Below, piece after piece: positions 1 to 7,374 of a stretch of 12,325 bases of DNA. The position numbers and the translations under genes were made by a program. The DNA is from CAMBDR01 sp046597185 (lineage in GTDB: Bacteria; Pseudomonadota; Gammaproteobacteria; Burkholderiales; Burkholderiaceae_D). A model generated the notes under the pieces. The model was not told the DNA's origin. It worked only from the letters and a program-made list of their open reading frames with translations, and did not search any database. The DNA is taken from contig JBKJLF010000036.1 of assembly GCA_046597185.1 (NCBI GenBank), positions 1 to 12,325 of the forward strand, read 5' to 3'. Numbering within the stretch: the stretch's first letter is position 1; every line of letters begins with the position of its first letter.

Positions 1-454
1 TGGGGAAGGTTTGACTAATTTGACGCAACCGGGCACGCGCGTTTTCGTCCCAGCCATCTTGCACCTGATTGAACTGTTCGATATCCGTAAACAGTAATGC
101 TTCAAATTCATACATTTGGACGTAAGGTGAAACAAAGCGCTGATCGATCCAGTTTTTAACTTTGCATGCTTCGGCTAATATTGCTGCCTCCAATTGGGCG
201 CGGGTACGGCCATTGGCGTCGCGAAATCCATAGTAATCGACCAGGGTTGTGATCCGATCCGTGCGCCCATATTCATGTGCTATTTGCTTGCCCAGGCGTT
301 CTACGGTGACTCTGCCACCACGATGGTTGCCGCTGGGTGCCTGAATCAATGTTGGATAGGCGATAATTTGGTACGGTAGCAAGTGGGGTGCCAAACAGAC
401 ATTAACAAATTCAACCTCAGTTGCGCCTTCGCAAATGATACAAACCCGTATCAT
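1..454 (-). CDS. DUF4276 family protein, N-terminal 151 residues (3' end beyond the window)
   Basis: Reading the minus strand from ATG at 454 gives 151 open codons to the window edge, so the C-terminus is missing. The protein opens with MIRVCIICEGATEVEFV, then TTLVDYYGF near residues 69-77 and YEFEALLFTD at 115-124. These are the recurring motifs of DUF4276. The hydrophobic strand ending in E9-G10, with E13, and the later acidic strand ending in D73 resemble the metal-binding layout of Toprim nuclease/primase folds; that link is family knowledge plus inference, not proof of activity. The start overlaps the stop of the upstream ATPase gene as ATGA, so the two are probably translationally coupled and their products probably act together. 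The exact biochemical function is unknown. Family assignment is firm; function is not. Confidence 0.85.
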   Translation of the reverse strand, partial: MIRVCIICEGATEVEFVNVCLAPHLLPYQIIAYPTLIQAPSGNHRGGRVTVERLGKQIAHEYGRTDRITTLVDYYGFRDANGRTRAQLEAAILAEACKVKNWIDQRFVSPYVQMYEFEALLFTDIEQFNQVQDGWDENARARLRQISQTFP

Positions 455-1569
455 GGCTGTCCCCCGACCGGGGTTTTGAGCCAAATCTCAGAGAGCAAAA
501 AATCATCATCCAACCATTCCTGATATTGTTCTCTGGACAGGTTGCGCAAACTGGTTGCGCCGTCTTTCAGATCGGCCACGATGATGTTTTCCAGATCAAA
601 ACAATCAACCATCCAAGGGGATTGGGTGGCAATAAAAACCTGCCGGGTTTGCGCTACCCGTTTGAGCATTTCAGAAATAAGAATAATTGCATGCGGATGC
701 AAACCCAGCTCGGGTTCATCCAAAAACAGCACATCGGGCAAGCGGTCATCTGGCATGTTGAGCAAGGTTAACAAACAAAAAAGCCGTAAGGAACCATCGG
801 ATGTAAGGTGCGCACCGAATACTTTGTCACCGTATTTGCTGCGCCAACGTAGCAGGACTTTGCCTGAGGTCGGTTCCAGTACAAAGTCGCCGAAAGTAGG
901 TAATACACGCTGGATTTGCCGCACGATTTGCTTATAACGTGGCAGGTCGTTATCGAACAGATCCAACAAAACCGCAGCGAGATTGCCGCCGTCAAAACGC
1001 AGTTTTATGCCGTCCGTTATATCCCAGCGGTTATGGATGGGTGCGTTGGGTGAGGTGTCGTGAAATTGGAAAACCGAGCATTGCCGCAGTAAATGCACAA
1101 TTGTTTTTGCCGTAGCTGATTTTTCACCCGTAATGGCAGCTTCTTTACTGTTTGTGCCAAGTTTGAGCGCTTGTTCATTCTGAAGATGCGCCTTGTCCGA
1201 ACAACTGTATGATTCATCGCTTATCATCAGCGTATCCCCGGATATGGGTGTCATGCTGAAGCGATAATCGTTAATGTGCGAATCAGTTTCAATCTGTACT
1301 TCAGCCGAAATGCGCGATGTTTTTTGCGCCCCCATAAACAATTGGTCATCGGCACCGCCATTGCGGATAATAAACTCTTGCAAATTCTGCGCTCTGAGCA
1401 TCCAGCCAAGCATGTCAAAAAAGCGGATGAAATTGGATTTACCTGCACCGTTTGACCCGATCAGCACGGTGAGTTGCGGCAGGGGAAGGTTATCAACCTT
1501 TTGCAGGCTGCGAAACCCCTCAATGCTCACGCGTGTAATGCGCCCTTGCATGCGGGGTGTGGTAGCCAT
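451..1569 (-). CDS. AAA family ATPase (ABC/SMC-like, AAA_21/COG4637 type), partner of DUF4276 protein
   Basis: A 372-residue ATPase of the RecF/SMC-like ABC class. Visible motifs are the N-terminal strand ITRVSIEGFRSL, Walker A GSNGAGKS (residues 38-45), the family-typical FHDTSPNAP segment, an ABC signature-like SDGSLR (257-262) and Walker B LFLDEPELGLHP (D284, E285). The usual switch histidine after Walker B is replaced by Q316 in ATQSP. Such proteins dimerise on ATP and often regulate a partner effector. The start is set at ATG 1569 because GGAA lies 5 bases upstream; an in-frame TTG at 1623 would add 18 residues unlike the family, and ATG 1551 has no Shine-Dalgarno. The stop overlaps the DUF4276 start. 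The gene lies 60 bases after the NlpC/P60 gene on the same strand. A role in phage or plasmid defence is inferred from the gene pairing only. Confidence 0.88.
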   Translation of the reverse strand: MATTPRMQGRITRVSIEGFRSLQKVDNLPLPQLTVLIGSNGAGKSNFIRFFDMLGWMLRAQNLQEFIIRNGGADDQLFMGAQKTSRISAEVQIETDSHINDYRFSMTPISGDTLMISDESYSCSDKAHLQNEQALKLGTNSKEAAITGEKSATAKTIVHLLRQCSVFQFHDTSPNAPIHNRWDITDGIKLRFDGGNLAAVLLDLFDNDLPRYKQIVRQIQRVLPTFGDFVLEPTSGKVLLRWRSKYGDKVFGAHLTSDGSLRLFCLLTLLNMPDDRLPDVLFLDEPELGLHPHAIILISEMLKRVAQTRQVFIATQSPWMVDCFDLENIIVADLKDGATSLRNLSREQYQEWLDDDFLLSEIWLKTPVGGQP

Positions 1570-1600
1570 GATATTTCCAAAAAGTGCGAACAAAGACGGT

Positions 1601-1606
1601 ATTGTA
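1601..1606 (-). promoter_or_regulatory. Possible -10 element for the ATPase/DUF4276 pair
   Basis: On the minus strand TACAAT (5 of 6 matches to TATAAT) lies about 32 bases before the ATPase ATG, inside the 60-base gap after the NlpC/P60 gene. No good -35 box stands 16-18 bases upstream, so read-through from the NlpC/P60 promoter is an equally good explanation for transcription. Confidence 0.25.
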
Positions 1607-1629
1607 GCCCGGTTTAAGCCCAATCCAGC

Positions 1630-2289
1630 TTACTCGCTAACCCGCCGCGCCCCATTAAAGCGCGCCTTCCAGTACGATAATTCCATACTTTCAATCCGCA
1701 CCTGGCCACCAGACGAAGGGGAGTGGATAAATTTATTATCCCCTAAATAAATGCCAACATGAGAAAAGCCACGTCGCATGGTGTTGTAAAAAACCAAATC
1801 GCCAGGTTGCATTTCGTGCGCTTCAATGGTTTGGCTCACCTGGCTGATTTCTGCCGCGCTACGCGGTAAATCACGCCCCAGTGCCTGTTTGAACACATAG
1901 CGCACCATGCCGCTACAATCCAAACCGGTTTCCGGTGTATTGCCGCCGCGTCTGTAGTTAATTCCCAACATACCCATGGCATGCATCGCCAGCTCGCCGG
2001 CGCGGTGGGTCAAATTTTGCAGGGGGTTGCCAATGCGGATGCTGTCAGAAGATGGTGCTGTGCCGGGCTTTTCATTCATGCGCTGGGCGATGAGTTCGGC
2101 GATTTTGTCTTCCTGGGAGCCAGAAGTGTTGTTGATGGTGCTGTGACTGCGTAGTTGCGTGAGGGGGGTGGGGCCTGTCGGGATATTTGTTTCTGCACCA
2201 GAGGCTACCTGGGCGAGTAGCAGACCTACCGAAACGATGCCAATGTGGGCCAACGCAGGGAAGTGCTTTGTATGAAGTTTTGCTGTCAT
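1630..2289 (-). CDS. Secreted NlpC/P60 (C40) family peptidoglycan endopeptidase
   Basis: 219 residues. A basic N-terminus and a hydrophobic stretch (about 12-29, IVSVGLLLAQVASGA) form a signal peptide, probably cleaved near residue 32, so the protein should act in the periplasm. After a low-complexity linker (33-90) the C-terminal half is an NlpC/P60 domain: GLDCSGMVRYVF carries the nucleophile C125, FSHVGIYLG carries H177, and FIHSP carries H189 as third polar residue. PGDLVFYN (162-169) is also typical. These enzymes cut D-glutamyl-diaminopimelate type bonds in peptidoglycan stems and work in wall remodelling. The start is supported by TGAGG 6 bases before ATG and by a good promoter just upstream. 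It is transcribed away from carA. The precise paralogue (Spr/MepS-like or other) cannot be told, and no lipobox cysteine is visible. Confidence 0.9.
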   Translation of the reverse strand: MTAKLHTKHFPALAHIGIVSVGLLLAQVASGAETNIPTGPTPLTQLRSHSTINNTSGSQEDKIAELIAQRMNEKPGTAPSSDSIRIGNPLQNLTHRAGELAMHAMGMLGINYRRGGNTPETGLDCSGMVRYVFKQALGRDLPRSAAEISQVSQTIEAHEMQPGDLVFYNTMRRGFSHVGIYLGDNKFIHSPSSGGQVRIESMELSYWKARFNGARRVSE

Positions 2290-2318
2290 GGTGCCGCCTC
2301 ATTTTTTCAATCCTGTGG

Positions 2319-2347
2319 AATGTAAACACTTTAGAGGAGCTTGTCAA
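2319..2347 (-). promoter_or_regulatory. Sigma-70 promoter of the NlpC/P60 gene
   Basis: On the minus strand a perfect -35 TTGACA (2347-2342) is followed after 17 bases by TACATT (2324-2319). Transcription would start near 2311, leaving a leader of about 22 bases with TGAGG before the ATG at 2289. Spacing and position fit well; no experimental data. Confidence 0.6.
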
Positions 2348-2655
2348 ACAAAAATTTGTATTGTTGCCAATTAGAAAAAAAGAGTGCAAAAAACTGACAT
2401 TGTCTTATGTTGCGTATTTGGGTTTTGCTGCGACTTTGGATTTTACATAGGGGGAGCGCAATGGTGTGGCGGTGTGTCGATGCGTGGGTGTGGTCGGGGT
2501 TTCGGGCGTGAAATCGGCAGAAGATGCTCAAATTGCCAAGGCGGGTATTGCGACATTGGTTTAAATGCATGAAATGTTTCTGAGTAAGGCGTGGTTTTGT
2601 TTCCACTGTCTTGGCAGGATGTGGATTTTCCCTGTCCTTTTCGGCCTGGATGCGC
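2348..2655. other. Intergenic stretch without a recognisable gene
   Basis: This central part of the 568-base divergent spacer between the NlpC/P60 gene and carA has an AT-rich left part and a GT-rich middle (about 2455-2510). Short open frames exist on both strands but none has a plausible Shine-Dalgarno, a recognisable motif or coding-like composition. I see no tRNA, riboswitch or repeat in it. A small RNA cannot be excluded by eye. Confidence 0.5.
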
Positions 2656-2661
2656 TATAAT
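2632..2661 (+). promoter_or_regulatory. Candidate upstream carAB promoter (P1)
   Basis: A perfect -10 box TATAAT lies at 2656-2661, with only a poor -35 match 16-18 bases upstream. A start near 2668 would give a carA leader of about 190 bases that contains the tandem repeat and the two hairpins. The perfect -10 in a gene-free stretch directly upstream of a biosynthetic operon is the support; the weak -35 limits confidence and may imply an activator. Confidence 0.45.
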
Positions 2662-2715
2662 TCGCAGGTTTAACCATTCTCACACTAACCGTAGCGCATA
2701 CCACCTTATCGATTA

Positions 2716-2744
2716 TTGACTTTAATTTTGATCGAATTTAAATT
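2716..2744 (+). promoter_or_regulatory. Candidate downstream carAB promoter (P2), overlapped by the repeat
   Basis: TTGACT (2716-2721, 5 of 6 to the -35 consensus) is followed after 17 bases by TAAATT (2739-2744, 4 of 6). The -10 lies inside the tandem repeat at 2727-2764, so a protein bound to the repeat would block RNA polymerase. E. coli carAB is known to have two tandem promoters, the downstream one repressed through ARG boxes; the resemblance here is inference. Confidence 0.4.
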
Positions 2745-2764
2745 TGATCGAATTTAAATTTGAT
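2727..2764. repeat. Tandem 16-base AT-rich palindromic repeat, operator-like
   Basis: The unit TTTGATCGAATTTAAA occurs twice without change (2727-2742, 2743-2758) and is followed by a third partial copy TTTGAT (2759-2764). Each unit contributes to the palindrome AATTTAAATT. The 18 bases at 2731-2748 match the E. coli ARG-box pattern WNTGAATWWWWATTCANW at 15 positions by hand alignment. The 16-base period differs from the roughly 21-base centre spacing of classical paired ARG boxes, so binding by ArgR is a guess. Confidence 0.7.
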
Positions 2765-2811
2765 TATTCCCGGAAATGTTAGTAAAGGCCGCCGTTTTGG
2801 CGACACGTTCG

Positions 2812-2834
2812 GGGCAGATGGGGGTGTGTTGCCC
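2812..2834 (+). promoter_or_regulatory. Leader hairpin 1 upstream of carA
   Basis: GGGCA (2812-2816) can pair with TGCCC (2830-2834) around a 13-base G/T-rich loop. The stem is only 5 base pairs, so it is weak alone, but it abuts the second hairpin and could stack on it. Confidence 0.3.
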
Positions 2835-2856
2835 GGTAACCTTATCAGGAGTTACC
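2835..2856 (+). promoter_or_regulatory. Hairpin presenting the carA ribosome binding site
   Basis: GGTAAC (2835-2840) pairs perfectly with GTTACC (2851-2856), leaving a 10-base loop. The Shine-Dalgarno AGGAG (2847-2851) lies in the loop with its last base in the stem, and the TTG start codon follows one base after the stem. The Shine-Dalgarno at 6 bases from TTG decides the carA start. The fold could modulate ribosome access; this is inference from pairing only. Confidence 0.45.
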
Positions 2857-2857
2857 C

Positions 2858-4051
2858 TTGCCGCCGTTTTTTTCTGGCCATACCCAACCAGCTATCCTTG
2901 CACTTGCAGACGGGTCGATTTTTAAAGGTGTTTCCATCGGCGCTCCCGGCCATACGCTAGGCGAAGTCGTTTTTAACACTTCCATGACGGGTTATCAGGA
3001 AATTCTGACCGATCCCAGTTATAAACGTCAAATCGTCACCCTCACTTATCCGCATATCGGTAATGTGGGCGTCAACCCGGAAGATGCCGAATCTTCTCAA
3101 GTGCATGCGGCTGGTTTAATTATCCGCGATTTGCCATTGCTGGCATCCAATTTCCGTTCTACCGGAAACTTATCCGATTATTTGAAAAGTGAAAATATCG
3201 TTGCCATTGCCGGCATCGATACCCGCCGCTTAACGCGCTTGCTGCGTGAAAAAGGGGCGCAAAATGGCGCGATCCTGACCAATTCGGTCGATACCAGCCG
3301 CGTACTTGATTTGGCCCGTTCGTTCCCCGGTTTGGCTGGCATGGATTTGGCCAAAGTGGTATCGACCAAAACGTCGTATGAATGGACCCAGACCGAATGG
3401 CGGCTGGGCCAAGCGCCCGGCCATGGTTTTGGCCAACAAACTGCACCCCGTTTTCATGTGGTGGCGCTTGATTTTGGTGTCAAACGCAATATCTTGCGCA
3501 TGCTGGCACAGCGCGGCTGCAAAGTGACGGTGTTGCCGGCGCAATCGAGTGCCGAACAAATCCTGGCCTTGCAACCGGACGGCGTGTTTTTATCCAATGG
3601 CCCCGGCGACCCCGAGCCATGTGATTACGCCATCGCTGCCGCCCGCAGCGTCATCGAAACTGGCATCCCCACCTTTGGCATTTGCCTCGGGCACCAGATT
3701 ATGGCGCTCGCTTCCGGCGCGCAAACCCTGAAAATGAAGTTTGGCCACCATGGCGGCAACCATCCTGTGCAAGACCTCGATAGTGGGCAAGTGATGATCA
3801 CCGCGCAAAACCATGGTTTCGCCGTGGATGCCGAAACCCTGCCCGCCCATTGCCGGGTTACCCATCGCTCGTTGTTTGATGGTTCTTTGCAAGGTTTTGC
3901 GCGCACCGACCAACCCGCATTTTGCTTCCAGGGCCACCCCGAAGCCTCGCCCGGCCCGAATGATATCGGCCACCTGTTTGACCGCTTTGTCGGTCTGATG
4001 GAAAGTAAAATGACCAAGATGGAACAGATGGAGAATCAGATCAATGCCTAA
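2858..4051 (+). CDS. carA: Carbamoyl-phosphate synthase, small (glutaminase) subunit
   Basis: 397 residues, the normal length. CarA hydrolyses glutamine and passes ammonia through a tunnel to CarB, which makes carbamoyl phosphate for arginine and UMP synthesis in the cytoplasm. The N-terminal CPSase domain (about 10-150) starts AILALADGSIFKG and includes FNTSMTGYQEILTDPSY. The C-terminal class I amidotransferase domain (about 200-385) has the nucleophile C276 in GICLGHQ, the family motif MKFGHHGGNHPV, and catalytic H360 and E362 in FQGHPEASPGP. The start is TTG, chosen because AGGAG sits 6 bases upstream and the N-terminus lines up with relatives; E. coli carA also starts at UUG. The gene overlaps carB by 8 bases, implying one transcript and coupled translation. 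Control is probably at the repeat and leader described upstream. Confidence 0.98.
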   Translation: MPPFFSGHTQPAILALADGSIFKGVSIGAPGHTLGEVVFNTSMTGYQEILTDPSYKRQIVTLTYPHIGNVGVNPEDAESSQVHAAGLIIRDLPLLASNFRSTGNLSDYLKSENIVAIAGIDTRRLTRLLREKGAQNGAILTNSVDTSRVLDLARSFPGLAGMDLAKVVSTKTSYEWTQTEWRLGQAPGHGFGQQTAPRFHVVALDFGVKRNILRMLAQRGCKVTVLPAQSSAEQILALQPDGVFLSNGPGDPEPCDYAIAAARSVIETGIPTFGICLGHQIMALASGAQTLKMKFGHHGGNHPVQDLDSGQVMITAQNHGFAVDAETLPAHCRVTHRSLFDGSLQGFARTDQPAFCFQGHPEASPGPNDIGHLFDRFVGLMESKMTKMEQMENQINA

Positions 4052-7000
4052 GCGTTTAGATATTAAAAGTATTTTGATCATTGGTGCCGGTCCGATTGTG
4101 ATCGGGCAAGCCTGTGAATTTGATTATTCCGGTGCCCAAGCCTGTAAGGCCTTGCGCGAAGAAGGTTATAAGGTGATTTTGGTCAATAGCAATCCGGCCA
4201 CCATCATGACCGACCCGGAAATGGCAGATGTGACCTATATCGAGCCCATCACCTGGAAAGTGGTCGAGCGCATCATCGCCAAAGAGCGGCCCGATGCGAT
4301 TTTGCCCACCATGGGCGGCCAAACCGCACTCAATTGCGCGCTCGATTTGTTCAACCAGGGCGTGTTGGAAAAATACAAGGTGGAATTAATCGGTGCCTCG
4401 CCCGAAGCCATCGATAAAGCCGAAGACCGTTCCAAATTCAAGGCCGCGATGACCAAAATTGGCCTGGGTTCTGCCCGTTCTGGTATCGCCCACACCATGG
4501 AAGCCTCACGCGAGGTGCAAAAGCAGTTTGGCTTTCCGGTGGTGATTCGCCCCTCGTTCACAATGGGTGGCTCCGGCGGCGGCATCGCCTACAACTCGGA
4601 AGAGTTTGACGCCATTTGCAAGCGCGGCCTGGAAGCCTCTCCCACCAGCGAATTATTGATCGAAGAATCGCTGATTGGCTGGAAAGAATTTGAAATGGAA
4701 GTGGTGCGCGACAAGGCGGACAACTGCATCATCGTTTGCTCGATTGAAAACCTCGACCCCATGGGTGTGCACACCGGTGACTCGATCACCGTGGCCCCGG
4801 CGCAAACCCTGACCGATAAAGAATACCAAATCATGCGTAACGCCAGCCTGGCGGTATTGCGTGAAATTGGCGTCGATACCGGTGGTTCGAATGTGCAGTT
4901 TGCCATCGACCCGAAAGACGGGCGCATGATTGTGATCGAAATGAATCCACGCGTCTCGCGCTCCTCCGCCCTGGCGTCCAAGGCCACCGGCTTTCCAATT
5001 GCCAAGGTGGCGGCCAAATTGGCGGTCGGTTTTACCCTGGATGAATTGCGTAACGACATTACTGGCGGTGCCACGCCAGCCTCGTTTGAGCCATCGATTG
5101 ATTATGTGGTCACCAAAATCCCACGCTTCACGTTTGAAAAATTCCCGCTGGCCGATCAACATCTCACCACCCAAATGAAATCGGTGGGCGAAGTCATGGC
5201 CATCGGTCGCACCTTCCAGGAATCCTTCCAAAAAGCCTTGCGCGGTTTGGAAGTCGGGGTTGATGGCATGAATGAAAAAACCAAAGAGCGCGAAAAGCTG
5301 GAAGAAGAATTGGGCGAACCCGGCCCCGAGCGCATCTGGTATGTGGGCGATGCGTTTGCCCAAGGCTTTACCCTGGAAGAAGTGCATCAACTGACCAAAA
5401 TCGACCCGTGGTTTTTGATTCAAATTAAAGAAATCGTGGATATCGAACTTTGGCTGGAAAAGCAAAGCCTGGCTTCGATTGAACGCGATGTGCTGCTCAA
5501 GCTCAAGCAAAAAGGCTTTGGTGACCGCCGCCTGGCCAAGCTGATGCATACCACCGACGCCGCCGTGCGTGCCAAGCGGATTGAAATGAATGTGCGCCCG
5601 GTGTACAAGCGGGTTGATACCTGCGCCGCCGAATTTGCCACCAATACCGCGTATATGTATTCCACTTATGAAGAAGAGTGCGAATCGAATCCGACCCAAA
5701 ACAAAAAGATTATGGTGTTGGGCGGCGGGCCAAACCGCATCGGGCAGGGCATTGAATTTGATTATTGCTGCGTGCATGCCGCACTGGCGATGCGTGAAGA
5801 TGGCTATGAAACGATCATGGTCAACTGCAACCCGGAAACCGTGTCCACCGATTACGATACCTCGGATCGTCTGTATTTTGAATCGCTGACGCTGGAAGAC
5901 GTGCTCGAAATCGTCGATAAAGAAAAACCCCTGGGTGTGATTGTGCAATACGGCGGCCAAACCCCGCTGAAATTGGCGCTTGATCTGGAAGCCAACGGCG
6001 TGCCGATTATTGGCACTTCGCCCGATATGATTGATGCGGCAGAAGACCGCGAACGCTTTCAAAAGCTGTTGCACGAGTTGGGCTTGCGTCAACCGCCCAA
6101 CCGTACCGCCCGCACCGAAGCCGAAGCCCTCACGCTGGCGCAGGAAATTGGCTACCCGCTGGTAGTGCGCCCCTCGTATGTGTTGGGCGGGCGCGCGATG
6201 GAAGTGGTGCACGAACAACGCGATTTGGAGCGCTATATGCGCGAAGCGGTCAAAGTATCAAATGATTCGCCAGTCTTGCTGGACCGTTTTCTGAATGATG
6301 CGATTGAAGTCGATGTCGATTGTATTTGCGATGGCACCACCACCTTTATTGGTGGCGTGATGGAACATATCGAACAGGCGGGCGTGCATTCGGGCGATTC
6401 GGCTTGTTCGCTGCCGCCGTATTCGATTTCCAAAGAAACGATTGAAGAACTCAAGCGCCAAACCTCGCTGATGGCGCATGGTTTGAGTGTGGTGGGTTTG
6501 ATGAATGTCCAGTTTGCGATTCAGCAGCTTGACGTGAACGGCAAACAACAAGACACCGTGTTTGTGCTGGAAGTGAACCCGCGTGCCTCGCGCACGGTGC
6601 CCTTTGTCTCCAAAGCTACCGGTTTGCAATTGGCCAAAATTGCGGCACGTTGCATGGTCGGCCAAAGTCTGGCTTCGCAAGGGATTTTGCATGAAGTGAT
6701 TCCGCCCTATTTTTCGGTCAAAGAAGCGGTCTTCCCGTTTGTGAAGTTTCCGGGTGTCGATACCATTTTGGGGCCGGAAATGAAATCGACCGGCGAAGTC
6801 ATGGGCGTAGGCAAGACGTTTGGCGAAGCGTTTGTGAAATCGCAATTGGCGGCGGGCGTGAATTTGCCCAAGTCGGGCAAGGTTTTCATCAGCGTCAAGG
6901 GGCCGGATAAGCCGCGTGTGGTGCAATTGGCACGCGATTTGATTCAACTGGGCTTTGAATTGGTGGCCACCAGGGGCACCGCCAGCGCGATTGCAGCGGC

Positions 7001-7274
7001 AGGTTTGCAAGTGATGCCAGTCAATAAAGTGCTGGAAGGCCGTCCGCATATTGTTGATATGTTAAAAAACCACGAAATTGCTTTAGTCGTCAATACCGTT
7101 GAGGAAAAACGTAGCGCCATCACCGATTCCCGCGTGATCCGTACTTCTGCTTTGGCGGCGCGCGTGACCACCTATACCACCATTTGGGGGGCGGAGGCTG
7201 CCGTGGAAGGGATGCGATATTTGGACGAATTACAGGTCTACGATTTACAAGGGCTGCATAAATCATTACACTAG
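4044..7274 (+). CDS. carB: Carbamoyl-phosphate synthase, large (synthetase) subunit
   Basis: 1076 residues, full length (E. coli 1073). CarB uses bicarbonate, ammonia from CarA and two ATP to form carbamoyl phosphate. The protein is an internal duplication: the first half begins ILIIGAGPIVIGQACEFDYS (about residues 10-29, carboxyphosphate synthesis), and the second begins MVLGGGPNRIGQGIEFDYCC at residue 557 (carbamate phosphorylation). Each half has an ATP-grasp fold with the conserved VIRPSF or VVRPSY strand and a metal-binding ENNPR-like element (EMNPRVSRSSA; EVNPRASRTVP). The region from about 945 is the MGS-like allosteric domain (GKVFISVKGPDKPR and following) that binds UMP and ornithine in relatives. 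ATG 4044 overlaps the end of carA; GGAG lies 10 bases upstream. Nothing is broken or missing. A hairpin after the stop (7306-7323) lacks a T tract. Confidence 0.99.
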   Translation: MPKRLDIKSILIIGAGPIVIGQACEFDYSGAQACKALREEGYKVILVNSNPATIMTDPEMADVTYIEPITWKVVERIIAKERPDAILPTMGGQTALNCALDLFNQGVLEKYKVELIGASPEAIDKAEDRSKFKAAMTKIGLGSARSGIAHTMEASREVQKQFGFPVVIRPSFTMGGSGGGIAYNSEEFDAICKRGLEASPTSELLIEESLIGWKEFEMEVVRDKADNCIIVCSIENLDPMGVHTGDSITVAPAQTLTDKEYQIMRNASLAVLREIGVDTGGSNVQFAIDPKDGRMIVIEMNPRVSRSSALASKATGFPIAKVAAKLAVGFTLDELRNDITGGATPASFEPSIDYVVTKIPRFTFEKFPLADQHLTTQMKSVGEVMAIGRTFQESFQKALRGLEVGVDGMNEKTKEREKLEEELGEPGPERIWYVGDAFAQGFTLEEVHQLTKIDPWFLIQIKEIVDIELWLEKQSLASIERDVLLKLKQKGFGDRRLAKLMHTTDAAVRAKRIEMNVRPVYKRVDTCAAEFATNTAYMYSTYEEECESNPTQNKKIMVLGGGPNRIGQGIEFDYCCVHAALAMREDGYETIMVNCNPETVSTDYDTSDRLYFESLTLEDVLEIVDKEKPLGVIVQYGGQTPLKLALDLEANGVPIIGTSPDMIDAAEDRERFQKLLHELGLRQPPNRTARTEAEALTLAQEIGYPLVVRPSYVLGGRAMEVVHEQRDLERYMREAVKVSNDSPVLLDRFLNDAIEVDVDCICDGTTTFIGGVMEHIEQAGVHSGDSACSLPPYSISKETIEELKRQTSLMAHGLSVVGLMNVQFAIQQLDVNGKQQDTVFVLEVNPRASRTVPFVSKATGLQLAKIAARCMVGQSLASQGILHEVIPPYFSVKEAVFPFVKFPGVDTILGPEMKSTGEVMGVGKTFGEAFVKSQLAAGVNLPKSGKVFISVKGPDKPRVVQLARDLIQLGFELVATRGTASAIAAAGLQVMPVNKVLEGRPHIVDMLKNHEIALVVNTVEEKRSAITDSRVIRTSALAARVTTYTTIWGAEAAVEGMRYLDELQVYDLQGLHKSLH

Positions 7275-7374
7275 CAGTCTTTCGGCCACAATCGCTCATT
7301 TCAACCTTGGCATACGTGCCAGGCTGGGGTGGGCGTTGTGGTTTTCATTTTAGTAATTAATTGGTAGATTGATC

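Noticed and set aside
1570..1623. 18-residue N-terminal extension of the ATPase from a TTG codon
   Set aside because: No Shine-Dalgarno at the TTG, the extra residues do not resemble the family, and the ATG at 1569 has a GGAA at suitable spacing.
1274..1750. 158-codon open frame on the plus strand across the ATPase gene and the start of the spacer
   Set aside because: It lies antisense to motif-bearing parts of the ATPase (Walker A region) and extends into the NlpC/P60 gene; no domain or ribosome site supports it.
1..2289. Insertion sequence, integrase, att site or CRISPR array bordering the ATPase/DUF4276 unit
   Set aside because: No transposase or integrase motifs, no tRNA gene, no terminal inverted repeats and no spaced repeats were seen; the left border is outside the window.
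2331..2606. 91-codon minus-strand open frame in the NlpC/P60-carA spacer
   Set aside because: It overlaps the well-formed NlpC/P60 promoter, has no Shine-Dalgarno, and its composition (His, Thr and Arg rich) looks non-coding.
4653..6218. 521-codon open frame on the minus strand, antisense to carB
   Set aside because: It mirrors the codon structure of the certain carB gene, is rich in His, Phe and Gly with no recognisable domain, and has no start signal. The same holds for other antisense frames at 6258-7049, 3590-4081 and 9271-9813.
7306..7323. Hairpin after carB as an intrinsic terminator
   Set aside because: The stem is 7 pairs including a G-T wobble and is followed by G-rich rather than T-rich sequence; read-through to greA is plausible.
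7329..7342. GGGGTGGGCGTTGT as a third copy of the palindromic element
   Set aside because: Only a short partial match to the left arm and no matching right arm; probably chance.
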